Shown: positions 7,790 through 16,666, numbered from the stretch's first letter. The stretch: 35,582 nucleotides of DNA from CAZEQK01 sp964514395 (GCA_964514395.1 CAZEQK010000038.1:1-35582); one strand, 5' to 3'. Notes: a model not told the origin generated them from the letters alone. Numbers and translations: made by a program.

Positions 7790-9652
7790 TTGGAACAATT
7801 TCAATTTTCACTAACATCTTTATTAATAGTAACCAGCCTTTCTTTTTTAGTTCCCATCATTATAAAAAAAATAAAAAGAGTATATATACCTGTTGTCGTC
7901 GGCGAAATCATTGTGGGAATGATCATCGGTAAAAGTGGCCTTGATATGATAGAAATGGATCAGGCCTTACATTTTATTCAGTTTTTTGGTCTTTCTTATC
8001 TTATGTTTGTTGCAGGATTAGAAATTGATTTCGATATTTTTACAAAAAAGAATAATAGTAAGGACAATCAATCCACCTACCGCTTCATCAAAAATCCACT
8101 TGTATTATCTAGCCTTATTTTAATGATTACACTTGGGCTAGCCTATGTCGTTTCTTACATCTTAAAAAATTATCATTTAGTCAATGACCCATTGCTTATG
8201 TCACTTGTAATCGGAACGACGTCATTGGGTATTGTTGTTCCTATATTAAAGGAAAAAAAGATTTCAACAACTCCATATGGACAATATATTATTACTGGAG
8301 CAGTATTAGCAGATTTTGTAACGATGCTTTTAATTTCTGTAGCTATTTCTATTTTTAAAGGTGGAATAAAGCCAGAGATACTGTTAATCTTTGCTTTGCT
8401 TTTATTAGTATTTATCATATACCAGCTAAGTAGATGGCTTCAAAAAAATAAGTTATTTAGCGGTTTAGCGCATGGTACCACCCAAATAGGTATTAGAGGC
8501 TCTTTTGCAGTCATGCTGCTTTTCTTGGTGTTGTCTCATAAAATTGGTGTGGAAATGATTCTAGGCTCTTTCTTAGCAGGAACCGTTATTGCCTTAGTCA
8601 GTAAAACCCAGCGAGAAGAGATTTACCACAAGCTAGACGCTATTGGATTTGGTTTTTTAATACCGACTTTTTTTATATTAGTAGGTGTAAATTTTGATGC
8701 ATCTGTTTTACTTAGTAATCCCAAAGGATTAGTACTAGTTCCGATATTATTTTTCATTTTTTATTTGGTAAAGGGAATTCCAGCACTCCTTCTACGAATT
8801 GTTTTTCCTTGGCGAAAAACAATTGCTGCAGGTTTATTATTGACATCTAAATTAAGTTTAACCATTGCAGCAGCAGCAATTGGTTATGAAATAGGTGCTA
8901 TATCAAAAGCAGTAAGTGAATCCTTATTATTAGTTTCTATTCTGACTAGTCTTATATCACCCATGATATTTGGTAAATTAATACCTGAACAAAAAGAGGA
9001 TGAGGCTAAGCATGTTATCATCATTGGTACTACGAAGGACGCAATACTCTTAGCAAAACGTTTAAAAGAATTCCTTAAGGTTCATATCATCGATTCCAAA
9101 AAAGAAAAAATAGAGGATTTATCGATTCCTGGGATTGAGATGATCTGGGGAGATGCTTTAGATATGGATATCCTTGAAGGGCTTTCTGTTCAAGATGCTA
9201 AATCTATCATCGTAGCTACTGGTAGTGATGAAATAAATTATAAAATTAGTACAACGATAAGTGACTTCTATAAAATTAAAGTGATCGCATTACTTAATGA
9301 TCCTAGATACATCGAGGAAGTGAAGCAAAACTCATTCATAGGAGTAATAAATCCGCAATTAGCAGCTGTTCATCTTTTAGAAAATATGGTCATTCATCCA
9401 ATCGCAGCTACATTGTTTGAAGGTAATAAAGGAATGCATATGGAAGAAGTAGTGGTGTCGAATGCTCGTTTCATTGGTATTAATCTACGTTTTATTCAAT
9501 TACCAGGTGATGTGTTGATATTTGCTATATATAGAAATGGTGAAACGATTTTACCCCATGGTGATACAACCTTCGAGTATGGGGATATATTATTGGTCTT
9601 AGGCTCTGATAAGGATATTGAAATATTTTCAAAATATGCAGTAGGTCACTAG
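7790..9652 (+). CDS. CPA2-family monovalent cation:proton antiporter with RCK (TrkA-N/TrkA-C) domains
   Basis: A 620-residue membrane transporter. Roughly the first 400 residues form a Na+/H+-exchanger-type domain of about 12 helices, with FVAGLEIDFD and FLIPTFFILVGVNFD typical of the CPA2/Kef class. Then comes a cytosolic TrkA-N Rossmann domain (from HVIIIGTTKDAILLAKRL, around 405, with an acidic IIDSKKE strand end) and a TrkA-C domain ending near FSKYAVGH. The RCK module implies gating by nucleotides; K+ or Na+ efflux is likely but the ion is not evident. It starts at TTG, 7 nt after GGAGG. aroK follows after 21 nt and may be co-transcribed. Confidence 0.88.
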   Translation: MEQFQFSLTSLLIVTSLSFLVPIIIKKIKRVYIPVVVGEIIVGMIIGKSGLDMIEMDQALHFIQFFGLSYLMFVAGLEIDFDIFTKKNNSKDNQSTYRFIKNPLVLSSLILMITLGLAYVVSYILKNYHLVNDPLLMSLVIGTTSLGIVVPILKEKKISTTPYGQYIITGAVLADFVTMLLISVAISIFKGGIKPEILLIFALLLLVFIIYQLSRWLQKNKLFSGLAHGTTQIGIRGSFAVMLLFLVLSHKIGVEMILGSFLAGTVIALVSKTQREEIYHKLDAIGFGFLIPTFFILVGVNFDASVLLSNPKGLVLVPILFFIFYLVKGIPALLLRIVFPWRKTIAAGLLLTSKLSLTIAAAAIGYEIGAISKAVSESLLLVSILTSLISPMIFGKLIPEQKEDEAKHVIIIGTTKDAILLAKRLKEFLKVHIIDSKKEKIEDLSIPGIEMIWGDALDMDILEGLSVQDAKSIIVATGSDEINYKISTTISDFYKIKVIALLNDPRYIEEVKQNSFIGVINPQLAAVHLLENMVIHPIAATLFEGNKGMHMEEVVVSNARFIGINLRFIQLPGDVLIFAIYRNGETILPHGDTTFEYGDILLVLGSDKDIEIFSKYAVGH

Positions 9653-9673
9653 TGATAAAGGAGTATTTAAAGA

Positions 9674-10210
9674 ATGTATGAATTAAAAAATCATGTCATT
9701 TTTATTGGGTTTATGGGTACAGGGAAAAGCACCATTGGAAGAGAGCTAGCTACGGTACTCGATGTTGATTTTATCGATACCGATGAAAAAATAGTGGAAA
9801 ATGAATTAATATCCATATCAGAACTATTTGCAAAGCACGGGGAAGAATATTTTCGAACGGTTGAAGAGATAATTTTAAATGAGAGCCTGAATACACCTAA
9901 ACCCACTGTAATTGCTACAGGTGGGGGTATTATATTATCAAGTCATAATAGAAAACAACTTAAAGATTATTGTGTTTTTTTGTTAACTGCTTCTGTAGAT
10001 GAGATTTATCAACGAATAGCAAAAGATGAGAAAAGACCATTACTTAATCAGAATGAAGATAGGCGAAAGAATATCATGAAAATACTTGACCAAAGAAAAA
10101 AATTCTATCTAGAAACTGCAAAATATATTGTGGATACAAATAATAAAAACAAGGAAGAAATCACCCAAGAAATTATTTCATTGCTCCCTGATTGTATAAA
10201 GAAAAAGTAA
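9674..10210 (+). CDS. aroK: Shikimate kinase
   Basis: Phosphorylates shikimate at O-3 in the aromatic amino acid pathway. The 178-residue product has Walker A GFMGTGKST (12-20), the shikimate-binding DFIDTDEKI segment, FRTVEE, ATGGGI and the LID-region arginine in KRPLL. It starts at ATG with AAAGGAG about 10 nt upstream. It is followed by yqzE, an order that recalls the aroK-yqzE neighbourhood near comG in Bacillus, although no comG gene is present here. No other aro gene is adjacent. Confidence 0.94.
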   Translation: MYELKNHVIFIGFMGTGKSTIGRELATVLDVDFIDTDEKIVENELISISELFAKHGEEYFRTVEEIILNESLNTPKPTVIATGGGIILSSHNRKQLKDYCVFLLTASVDEIYQRIAKDEKRPLLNQNEDRRKNIMKILDQRKKFYLETAKYIVDTNNKNKEEITQEIISLLPDCIKKK

Positions 10211-10252
10211 AATGCTGATACTAATAGTAAATATGAAATAGGGGAGAGTATT

Positions 10253-10420
10253 ATGAAATCTAATGATTTTGTCAAATACTTGACGGTACAGCTTGTAGAA
10301 AAAATGGATAAACCTAAGCAAAAGCGATCAAAAAAGTCTACATCGCTTTCTTCACATTGGTTTGGGCTTATCCCAATGTCCATTAAAATGGTAGCTAAAC
10401 GGTTTCAAAAAAATAATTAA
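10253..10420 (+). CDS. yqzE: YqzE family protein
   Basis: A 55-residue protein of unknown function. It begins MKSNDFVKYLTVQLVEKM and has a basic Lys/Arg/Ser-rich middle and the family's HWFGLIPMSIKM C-terminal block. In Bacillus, yqzE lies between comG genes and aroK, and here it directly follows aroK. The start has GGGGAGAG about 6 nt upstream. Confidence 0.8.
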   Translation: MKSNDFVKYLTVQLVEKMDKPKQKRSKKSTSLSSHWFGLIPMSIKMVAKRFQKNN

Positions 10421-10475
10421 TCGTGCATAGAAAACATCCTTCTCGTTGATATTATTCAAGAGAGGGGGTGGCGGG

Positions 10476-10718
10476 ATGCATAAGGTTGCTATCGAGGATA
10501 CGTTACAAAATGTAAAGGAATATTTAGTTAGTAAGGGTTACGATGTAGTAAACCTAGATCAACAAACCAGTCATGTCGATGCAATTATAATATCAGGACA
10601 AGACAAAGATGTATTAGGGATGGAGGATATTACTACTTCAGCTCCTGTAATTAATGCTGAAGGACTAACTCCTAATGAAGTATATCAACGATTATCAAAC
10701 AACAATCTTGAAGCATAG
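10476..10718 (+). CDS. UPF0180 (YkuS-like) protein
   Basis: An 80-residue protein of the UPF0180 family: IAIEDTL-like N-terminus (VAIEDTLQNVKEYL), a GYDVVNL strand, a DAIIISGQDKDVLGM core and APVINAEGLTPNEVYQRL at the end. The function is unknown. I chose the internal ATG (MHKVAIED) because AGAGGGGGTGG lies just before it; a longer in-frame start at 10446 would place that G-rich Shine-Dalgarno inside the gene. The cysteines of the B. subtilis relative are replaced. It ends in its own terminator. Confidence 0.8.
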   Translation: MHKVAIEDTLQNVKEYLVSKGYDVVNLDQQTSHVDAIIISGQDKDVLGMEDITTSAPVINAEGLTPNEVYQRLSNNNLEA

Positions 10719-10729
10719 ATGTTTATATT

Positions 10730-10760
10730 AAAGCGATGAGTCAACGAACCATCGCTTTTT
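10730..10760 (+). terminator. Intrinsic terminator after the UPF0180 gene
   Basis: AAAGCGATG/CATCGCTTT (10730-10738 with 10750-10758) with an 11-nt loop, followed by Ts. Confidence 0.8.
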
Positions 10761-10762
10761 AC

Positions 10763-10791
10763 TTGTAATAAATGGCATTATAAAGTATAAT
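10763..10791 (+). promoter_or_regulatory. Sigma-A promoter for the ABC-F leader
   Basis: TTGTAA and a perfect TATAAT are separated by exactly 17 bp, starting 2 nt after the preceding terminator. Transcription would begin near 10798, giving a leader of about 260 nt before the ABC-F start codon. Confidence 0.75.
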
Positions 10792-10797
10792 GAGAAA

Positions 10798-10923
10798 AAA
10801 TATTGGAGGTATTTATTACAAAGTCATGATTTTTTCTAACTTGAATCGTTAATGAATTTCATACGAACAAGTTTTTGCCTTTGGACATGGTAAAGGTTTA
10901 ATAGGATTATTATGACTTTTTTT
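10798..10923 (+). ncRNA. Candidate structured leader RNA (three-stem fold) upstream of the ABC-F gene
   Basis: Three nested or adjacent stems can be drawn. P1 is AAAGTCAT/ATGACTTT (10820-10827 with 10912-10919), closed by seven Ts as in a terminator. P2 is AACTTG/CAAGTT (10838-10843 with 10868-10873), continued by TCGT/ACGA and ATGA/TCAT. P3 is GCCTTT/AAAGGT (10877-10882 with 10892-10897). A GGAGG at 10805-10809 has no well-spaced start codon; two tiny ORFs at 10826 (8 codons) and 10852 (13 codons) overlap at TAATG. It could be a regulatory leader or a small RNA; I recognise no known riboswitch. AT-rich DNA makes chance pairing possible. Confidence 0.4.
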
Positions 10924-10993
10924 AATTATACAATGATGTTTTTAAAAATATTTTATCTTATTATAGACTATTAAGACTATGAACAGTTATCCT

Positions 10994-11018
10994 AACACGG
11001 GCAAAGCCCGTGTTTTTT
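10994..11018 (+). terminator. Strong intrinsic terminator 44 nt before the ABC-F start (candidate attenuator)
   Basis: AACACGGGC/GCCCGTGTT, a perfect 9-bp stem with loop AAA and a run of six T. No protein gene lies between the previous terminator at 10760 and this one, while a good promoter does. It therefore terminates only the leader transcript or acts as an attenuator. A 16-codon ORF (10979-11029) runs straight through it. Confidence 0.85.
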
Positions 11019-11061
11019 ATTTATGCTAATATTTTGTTTTTATGTGAATGGAGGTTTTTTT

Positions 11062-12897
11062 ATGTTTGTATTAATAGCAGATGGATTATCTAAAGAGTTT
11101 AATGGGACATTCATTTTTGAAAATGTTAATATAGAAATTTCGGAAGGGCAGCACGTTGGATTAATTGGAACTAATGGGAGTGGTAAAACGACCCTATTTC
11201 AACTTCTATTAGGTAAACTACATCCAGAGAAAGGTTCAATAACAAGGAGATATCCAGTGGAAAGCTGGGGAATGATAGAACAGAATTTAATGGTAGATAA
11301 AGAGTGGACCTTAATGAAATTTATGAGAGCAGAGAATCAAACCTTAGACAACCTTAAGGAAGGATTAGTTAGCTATGAAGAGATATTATCAAGAGGAGAT
11401 ATCTCAAAGGATGAAGAGATGAGCTACAACTTGATCTATGAGCAATTTTTAAATTTAGATGGGTATCAATGGGAGTATGGATTAGAGCAACAATTAAAAA
11501 AATTTGGTTTTAGTGAAGCGTTTTGGCATCAGCCTTTTGAACAGCTAAGTGGTGGTCAAAAAACGCTTGCGCAGTTAGCCAAGCTCTTATTAAAACAACC
11601 TAAAATTATCCTATTAGATGAACCAACAAATCATATTGATCTAAATACCAAAGAAAGGTTAGTTCATTGGATGAAGGGCTTTGATGGTACACTATTAACG
11701 ATTTCTCATGATCGATACTTTCTCGATCAAACGGTGGATGTAATTTATGAGATTACTCCTTCAGGTACGACGAGATATAAAGGGGGATATACTGAGTATA
11801 AGCAGCAAAGGGATTTAGCGTACAAAACAGTAGTATCTCAATATCATAAACAAGAAAAAGAACGGAAAAAGCTGAAGGAGATTATCAATAAATTCAATGT
11901 TTGGTATAACAGGGCACATAATAATGCTGGAGAGCGTAATCCTTATGCCAAAAAGAAAGCTACGAAGCACATGACACGTTTAAAATCAAAGGAAAAAGCC
12001 TTAGAGAGGTTAGAAGCAAGTAGAATCCAAAAGCCTAAAGAAGAAAATAAAGTGCAATTCACTCTTGATAGTGGGAGCTTTGATGCAAAAACTTTATTAA
12101 AGCTTCACGAAGTTAATTTTGCCTATCAAGTAAATCATAATCTACTAAAAGATATAACATTTTCCGTTCAACGGGAAGATCATATCGGAATATTAGGTAA
12201 AAATGGCTCTGGGAAAACAACATTATTAAATATCATTAATAGAAATCTTCATGCTAATTCTGGAGATGTTTATTATCACCCTGCTTTAAGAATCGGCTAT
12301 TTAAAGCAGGAGTTAGATAATATTTCACTTGATCAAACAATATTAGAGATATTGTTAGAAATCCCTAATATGGATATTGCTACAGCGCACACCGTGCTAG
12401 CTAATTTTTTATTTCGAAAGGATGAAGTGTATAAGAAGATATCTGATTTAAGTATGGGAGAGCGTTGTCGAGTGGCTTTTGTAAAATTATATTTTTCAGA
12501 GGCAAATCTTCTCATACTAGACGAACCAACTAATTATTTAGATATTGCTACTAGGGAGATTATTGAGGATGTATTAGCAGAATATCAAGGAAGTGTCATC
12601 ATTGTTTCTCATGATCATTATCTTTTAGCAAAAACGACAAACAAAATCATTGACCTTGAAGATGGCTTTATTGTCTTTGATGGAGGATATCTAGAGTATC
12701 AAGAGTCAAAGAAGGAAATGGCTTCTCCTTTAGCTATTGATATAAAAAATGAGATTGCAAAGCTACAATTGGAGATAACTGCTTTAATGAATCAAGATAG
12801 CATAAATGGAATGAATAATGCTGAGATAATGGATGGAATAAAAGAGCGAACGATAAGAATTGATAGATTGAAAATGAAAAGCACTTCTACTAGCTAG
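11062..12897 (+). CDS. ABC-F family ATPase (possible ribosome-protection protein)
   Basis: A 611-residue protein with two ABC domains and no membrane segments. Domain 1 has Walker A GTNGSGKTT (36-44), signature LSGGQ (162-166) and DEPTNHIDL. The linker (about 245-310) is basic and helical with WYNRAHNNAGERNPYAKKKA, the ABC-F arm that reaches the ribosomal peptidyl-transferase region. Domain 2 has GKNGSGKTT (379-387), LSMGE and DEPTNYLDI. ABC-F proteins act on ribosomes; some confer resistance to macrolides, lincosamides, streptogramins or pleuromutilins. The attenuator-like leader favours the resistance type but does not prove it. I chose ATG 11062 (MFVLIADG), 8 nt after GGAGG, over an upstream in-frame start at 11023. 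Confidence 0.88.
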   Translation: MFVLIADGLSKEFNGTFIFENVNIEISEGQHVGLIGTNGSGKTTLFQLLLGKLHPEKGSITRRYPVESWGMIEQNLMVDKEWTLMKFMRAENQTLDNLKEGLVSYEEILSRGDISKDEEMSYNLIYEQFLNLDGYQWEYGLEQQLKKFGFSEAFWHQPFEQLSGGQKTLAQLAKLLLKQPKIILLDEPTNHIDLNTKERLVHWMKGFDGTLLTISHDRYFLDQTVDVIYEITPSGTTRYKGGYTEYKQQRDLAYKTVVSQYHKQEKERKKLKEIINKFNVWYNRAHNNAGERNPYAKKKATKHMTRLKSKEKALERLEASRIQKPKEENKVQFTLDSGSFDAKTLLKLHEVNFAYQVNHNLLKDITFSVQREDHIGILGKNGSGKTTLLNIINRNLHANSGDVYYHPALRIGYLKQELDNISLDQTILEILLEIPNMDIATAHTVLANFLFRKDEVYKKISDLSMGERCRVAFVKLYFSEANLLILDEPTNYLDIATREIIEDVLAEYQGSVIIVSHDHYLLAKTTNKIIDLEDGFIVFDGGYLEYQESKKEMASPLAIDIKNEIAKLQLEITALMNQDSINGMNNAEIMDGIKERTIRIDRLKMKSTSTS

Positions 12898-12910
12898 AAG
12901 TGCTTTTCAT
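12874..12910 (+). terminator. Terminator overlapping the 3' end of the ABC-F gene
   Basis: A perfect 16-bp palindrome, ATGAAAAGCACTTCTA with its complement, loop CTAGC. The last seven codons and the stop lie inside the structure. Confidence 0.8.
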
Positions 12911-12945
12911 ATTATGCTTTATATATAGAGGAGGAGTGATAACAA

Positions 12946-12987
12946 ATGATTTGGCAATTAATAGAGAAGAAGGAACTTACCATATGA
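12946..12987 (+). CDS. Possible 13-codon ORF with a strong ribosome binding site
   Basis: GAGGAGGAG (12928-12936) lies 9 nt before ATG, and the frame reads MIWQLIEKKELTI and then stops. It overlaps the 3' end of the minus-strand secreted-protein gene in antisense. It may be a remnant of a lost gene start or a tiny peptide; there is no other support. Confidence 0.2.
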   Translation: MIWQLIEKKELTI

Positions 12988-13815
12988 TTTCAGCTCTTCG
13001 ATTAGGATGAACCGAGTGATGCTTAAGTAAGTATCGTAAATAGCGATATATATATTATGATTACTCTCTGCATATCCGATTACTGGATAAACCATTTTAA
13101 CTTCCTTTTCAAACTTTTCTCCAACATACATAATCTTTGTGTTATTTAATAGTAATGCTTTTATTTGCTTTGGATCTTCAAGACTTTTAAGTTGATCATC
13201 AACAAGCCAAGACAGATCATCAAATGGATTAAAAATCAATTTATCACTTACATAGCTATTTACTATTTTGTCTGATAAACTTGCGTATACAAAATTTGAG
13301 TCTTTGTTTGTTGAATACTCTTTATCAAATTGAGTTAAATCAGGCAGCCATTCACCAGATGTACTATCCACATAAACGTTTTCGCCTTCTAGGCTATAAA
13401 ACCAGTAGCTTTCTATTGGATTAAGATAGACAAATCTATCAGGGGTTCGATCAGTTAATTTCTCATTTAAGATAATATTAGTCATATAAGGAGTATGATT
13501 GCCAAAGCCGTATTCTAATAATTCTCTTTTTCCATTCCCATTACTCATTGTCAGAAGATAACCGGTTGCTGGATTATTATCCTCTTTAAAAGTAATTAAT
13601 TGAAGGGTTTTTGACAATGGAGTGATGGTATAATCAAGTTTTTCATAGGAATGGGAGTAGTAGTTCGTCCATCCATTATCTAAAATTTTTTTAGGCTGAA
13701 TTTCATCCTCTCCATAGGTCACCTGTTGAAAGAATAACAGCAGGCTAACTATGATGAGAATGGTCGCAGCAAGATTATATTTTTTCTTTAATGAAAAAGA
13801 ATTCACTTCTATCAC
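12958..13815 (-). CDS. Secreted or membrane-anchored protein of unknown function
   Basis: A 285-residue protein with a basic N-terminus (SLKKKYN) and a hydrophobic stretch at about 14-31, so it is exported or anchored. The remainder is polar, rich in Tyr, Asp and Asn, with no motif that I recognise. No lipobox Cys is seen. An SD-like AGGTGATA precedes the ATG. It lies between the ABC-F gene (convergent) and yqhG (same strand, upstream), separated from yqhG by a terminator. No function is offered. Confidence 0.7.
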   Translation of the reverse strand: MIEVNSFSLKKKYNLAATILIIVSLLLFFQQVTYGEDEIQPKKILDNGWTNYYSHSYEKLDYTITPLSKTLQLITFKEDNNPATGYLLTMSNGNGKRELLEYGFGNHTPYMTNIILNEKLTDRTPDRFVYLNPIESYWFYSLEGENVYVDSTSGEWLPDLTQFDKEYSTNKDSNFVYASLSDKIVNSYVSDKLIFNPFDDLSWLVDDQLKSLEDPKQIKALLLNNTKIMYVGEKFEKEVKMVYPVIGYAESNHNIYIAIYDTYLSITRFILIEELKSYGKFLLLY

Positions 13816-13921
13816 CTCTCATTCTCGTGATACTTATTTTAAAGATTAATTTATGCAATGTCTGTTAAAACCTGTCGTCAGTATCTTTTTTTTTAATAGG
13901 AAGTTTTATCGAAGGAAGCGG

Positions 13922-13958
13922 AAAAAAAGAGAAGGAATCTAAAAAAATCCTTTCTCTC
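13922..13958 (-). terminator. Terminator of the yqhH-yqhG transcript
   Basis: On the minus strand, GAGAAAGGA and TCCTTCTC pair with one bulge and are followed by seven U. It lies just past the yqhG stop. Confidence 0.65.
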
Positions 13959-13974
13959 CATTTTTACGATAGGT

Positions 13975-14856
13975 TTAATGAATATATTCGACATTTTTTT
14001 GAATGGTTTTGTCTAGATAGAATAATCCAAAATTTATAGGGTTGACCTCTACTCGTGGAGCATATTGCCATTTCACCTCTTCAATTCTTTTTTCTTTTTC
14101 GACAATTGATGAATTTTCAACATCATTAACTCTATTATCATCATTTTCTTTTTTTGTATCTAGGCTATTATTTTCGTAATATGCTTCGATTTGTTCTATC
14201 TCTTTTTGTAAACGGTTGTTTGCTTCGCTCACCCAATGAAAATCTTCCTTAAAGATTTCATTCATGATCCATTCTTCTAATTGTAATGCAGCTTCTCTAA
14301 GGGTAAGAAAAGGACTATCTATGATATTGTTTGCTGGAAGAACAGGACTGAGCATCATTTTTTTTAATACTGGTGAAAAGTTTTCCTTCATTTCACCAGT
14401 AGAAAGATTAATTCCCAAGGAAATAATAAGATCCTTTTTCTGATCACTAATAAACTCAATTTTAAAATTTGCGATAAGCCATGGCTGTAGTGTTTGCAAT
14501 GGCTTCATAGTATTTCGACTAGGTTGAGCTGCTAACTGTTGGTATAATCTAACCATTTTTCCGCGCTTATTAGCGGCTTTAAAAAACTGTTTTAATCTTT
14601 CTGAACCAAATTTTATTACTTCACCTCTAAGGTCATCTGGAGTTTTTTCTTTATCGAAAATAAATGTCATCGTTAGTGTTTCAGGATCAGCATTTGTTCT
14701 TTCTACAAATGTCCAATAGTATGGACGATTCGTTATATCCTTATCTACTTCAACCGAAAGTTTGACAGTTGTATATCCTGGCTGTCTTTCGATGAATTGA
14801 CATTGGTGTATTTCTAAATAGCGTTCTAAATAATTTCTAACCCAAGTTTGATTCAT
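13975..14856 (-). CDS. yqhG: YqhG family protein
   Basis: A 293-residue soluble protein of unknown function, recognised from its N-terminal YLERYLEIHQCQFIE and NRPYYWTFVERT blocks, the GEVIKFGSERLKQFF segment, and its position beside a SNF2 helicase and gcvT as in B. subtilis. The region about 205-270 is charged and probably coiled or disordered. I chose MNQTWVRN at 14856, which has GGAG 8 nt upstream; GTG 14865 and ATG 14862 overlap or crowd the Shine-Dalgarno. It is 39 nt downstream of yqhH on the same strand and is most likely co-transcribed. Confidence 0.85.
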   Translation of the reverse strand: MNQTWVRNYLERYLEIHQCQFIERQPGYTTVKLSVEVDKDITNRPYYWTFVERTNADPETLTMTFIFDKEKTPDDLRGEVIKFGSERLKQFFKAANKRGKMVRLYQQLAAQPSRNTMKPLQTLQPWLIANFKIEFISDQKKDLIISLGINLSTGEMKENFSPVLKKMMLSPVLPANNIIDSPFLTLREAALQLEEWIMNEIFKEDFHWVSEANNRLQKEIEQIEAYYENNSLDTKKENDDNRVNDVENSSIVEKEKRIEEVKWQYAPRVEVNPINFGLFYLDKTIQKNVEYIH

Positions 14857-14895
14857 GAGCATCACTCCATCGTAAGATTCCTTATTAACAATTTA

Positions 14896-16611
14896 TTAGT
14901 GATGTAGATAATTTGAAAAATCCGCACCGATTTTAGATAATTTATGTTTAAATTCATTTTCGTTTTTTGATTCAACCATCATTTCCATGATATTGCTTTC
15001 AAAGTTTTTCATATTTAGTTTTTCTAAAATGGTTTCTAACGAGCCAATTACATTTTCAAACATTTTTATTTTTTCATGTAATAGAAATAAAATATGCTCT
15101 TCTATCGTATTTTTTGTAGATAAGTTATAGATGTATACATCCTTTGTTTGACCTAATCGATGCACACGACCAATTCTTTGCTCCACTCTCATAGGATTCC
15201 AGGGCATATCATAATTAATAATATGGTTGCAGAATTGAAGATTTATTCCTTCTCCACCTGCTTCTGTTGCAACCATTACTTGCGCTTTTCGTTGAAATAA
15301 TTCCATCATCCAATCCTTTTTCCCGCGATTAAAGCCTCCACGGTAAGGTACCGATGTGATCTTTTGTTCAGCCAATTTACTAATAAGATATTCCTGTGTA
15401 GCTCGATATTCTGTAAAAATGATAACTTTATCATTCATTTTCTTTAGTAGATTGATGACGTGATTTACTTTTGATTGGGATTCTACTTTCTTTGCAATTT
15501 GTACTAAATGAAGAATTGCATTTTTAAATTGTTCATTTCCTCCTGTTTTTTTAAACATATTAACTAGGGTGATAAAAGCGGCATCACGACTACTACAAAC
15601 TTCTCTTTGCAAGGTAATCAGTGCTAATAAATTTGTCCTATCACCACTAAATGAATAGTAATTCTCTTTAACAAATTTGGATATTCCCTCATATAGCTCA
15701 CGTTCAGGCTCAGTTAATTCAATTGGGATTGTATGGACAATTCTTTTTGGGAAATCTATTTTTATCCCTTCGTCTGAACGCTTGTTTCTAATTAAAACCT
15801 TTTCTATTTCCACTTTTAATAATTCTTTATTCTTAGGGCTTCGCTTATCCTTCATATGATCCTTTTGAAATTTATGATATCTTCCAAATTGACCAGGTTT
15901 TAATAATGTTACTAAATTGTATAGCTCTGACATATCATTTTGAACTGGCGTCGCTGTTAATAATAAAACAAACTTTTTTCTTATACTATTGATAAACTCC
16001 CAATTCTTAGTCTTCTTATTTTTTAATTTATGCGCCTCATCTACGATTAATAAATCGTAATGCTGCTGCATAATATATTCTCGATGGGGAGTTCGTTTGG
16101 AGGTGTCCATGGATGCGACGATAATGTCATATTTATCCCACATCCACTGTTTTTTTTGCGCTACTGCTGGTATATCAAATTTGCTATTTAATTCTCGTGT
16201 CCATTGTAAGACTAAGGAAGCAGGGACTAAAATAAGTATTTTTTTTGCTAATCCTCTAATTAAGTATTCCTTTATAATCATACCTGCTTCAATCGTTTTA
16301 CCAAGTCCTACCTCATCAGCTAAAATAGCCCTACCGTACATTTCATTTAGTACTTTTTTTGCAGTTTCAATCTGATGAGGAAACGGTTTAATGTTTGGTA
16401 AATGAGAAAGACATTGTAACTCAGAAAAATCCTTTACCTGTAGAACCTGCTCAGATTCAAATGCCAAATTGAAGACATCCCAAGAATCCCAAGGACCATC
16501 TTGATTAAAAGCACTCTGTAATTGATAGATCCATTCTTGATTAAAGTAGATTGGAAGGTCATGATTGTCGACGGGAATGGTATATTTTTTATTATCTTTT
16601 GTTTGTATCAT
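14896..16611 (-). CDS. yqhH: SNF2-family DNA/RNA helicase (YqhH)
   Basis: A 571-residue SF2 ATPase of the SNF2/RapA class. All helicase motifs are visible: I, DEVGLGKT (99-106); Ia, ILVPASLVLQW; II, DEAH (191-194); III, LLTATPVQND; IV, KVIIFTEYRAT; V, ATEAGGEGINLQF; VI, QRIGRVHRLGQ. There are no extra N-terminal RapA Tudor domains, so it is short for RapA. It starts at ATG with AAAGGGTG upstream. It is divergent from the glycine-riboswitch operon across a 516-bp region, the same arrangement as in B. subtilis. The cellular role of YqhH is not well defined. Confidence 0.93.
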   Translation of the reverse strand: MIQTKDNKKYTIPVDNHDLPIYFNQEWIYQLQSAFNQDGPWDSWDVFNLAFESEQVLQVKDFSELQCLSHLPNIKPFPHQIETAKKVLNEMYGRAILADEVGLGKTIEAGMIIKEYLIRGLAKKILILVPASLVLQWTRELNSKFDIPAVAQKKQWMWDKYDIIVASMDTSKRTPHREYIMQQHYDLLIVDEAHKLKNKKTKNWEFINSIRKKFVLLLTATPVQNDMSELYNLVTLLKPGQFGRYHKFQKDHMKDKRSPKNKELLKVEIEKVLIRNKRSDEGIKIDFPKRIVHTIPIELTEPERELYEGISKFVKENYYSFSGDRTNLLALITLQREVCSSRDAAFITLVNMFKKTGGNEQFKNAILHLVQIAKKVESQSKVNHVINLLKKMNDKVIIFTEYRATQEYLISKLAEQKITSVPYRGGFNRGKKDWMMELFQRKAQVMVATEAGGEGINLQFCNHIINYDMPWNPMRVEQRIGRVHRLGQTKDVYIYNLSTKNTIEEHILFLLHEKIKMFENVIGSLETILEKLNMKNFESNIMEMMVESKNENEFKHKLSKIGADFSNYLHH

Positions 16612-16666
16612 ACGCTACACCCTTTTTTTAAATTAAACGAGACAAGTAAAAACACGGTATATCTTA

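Noticed and set aside
8173..8418. Minus-strand ORF inside the antiporter gene
   Set aside because: Shadow of a membrane-protein coding frame with no independent support.
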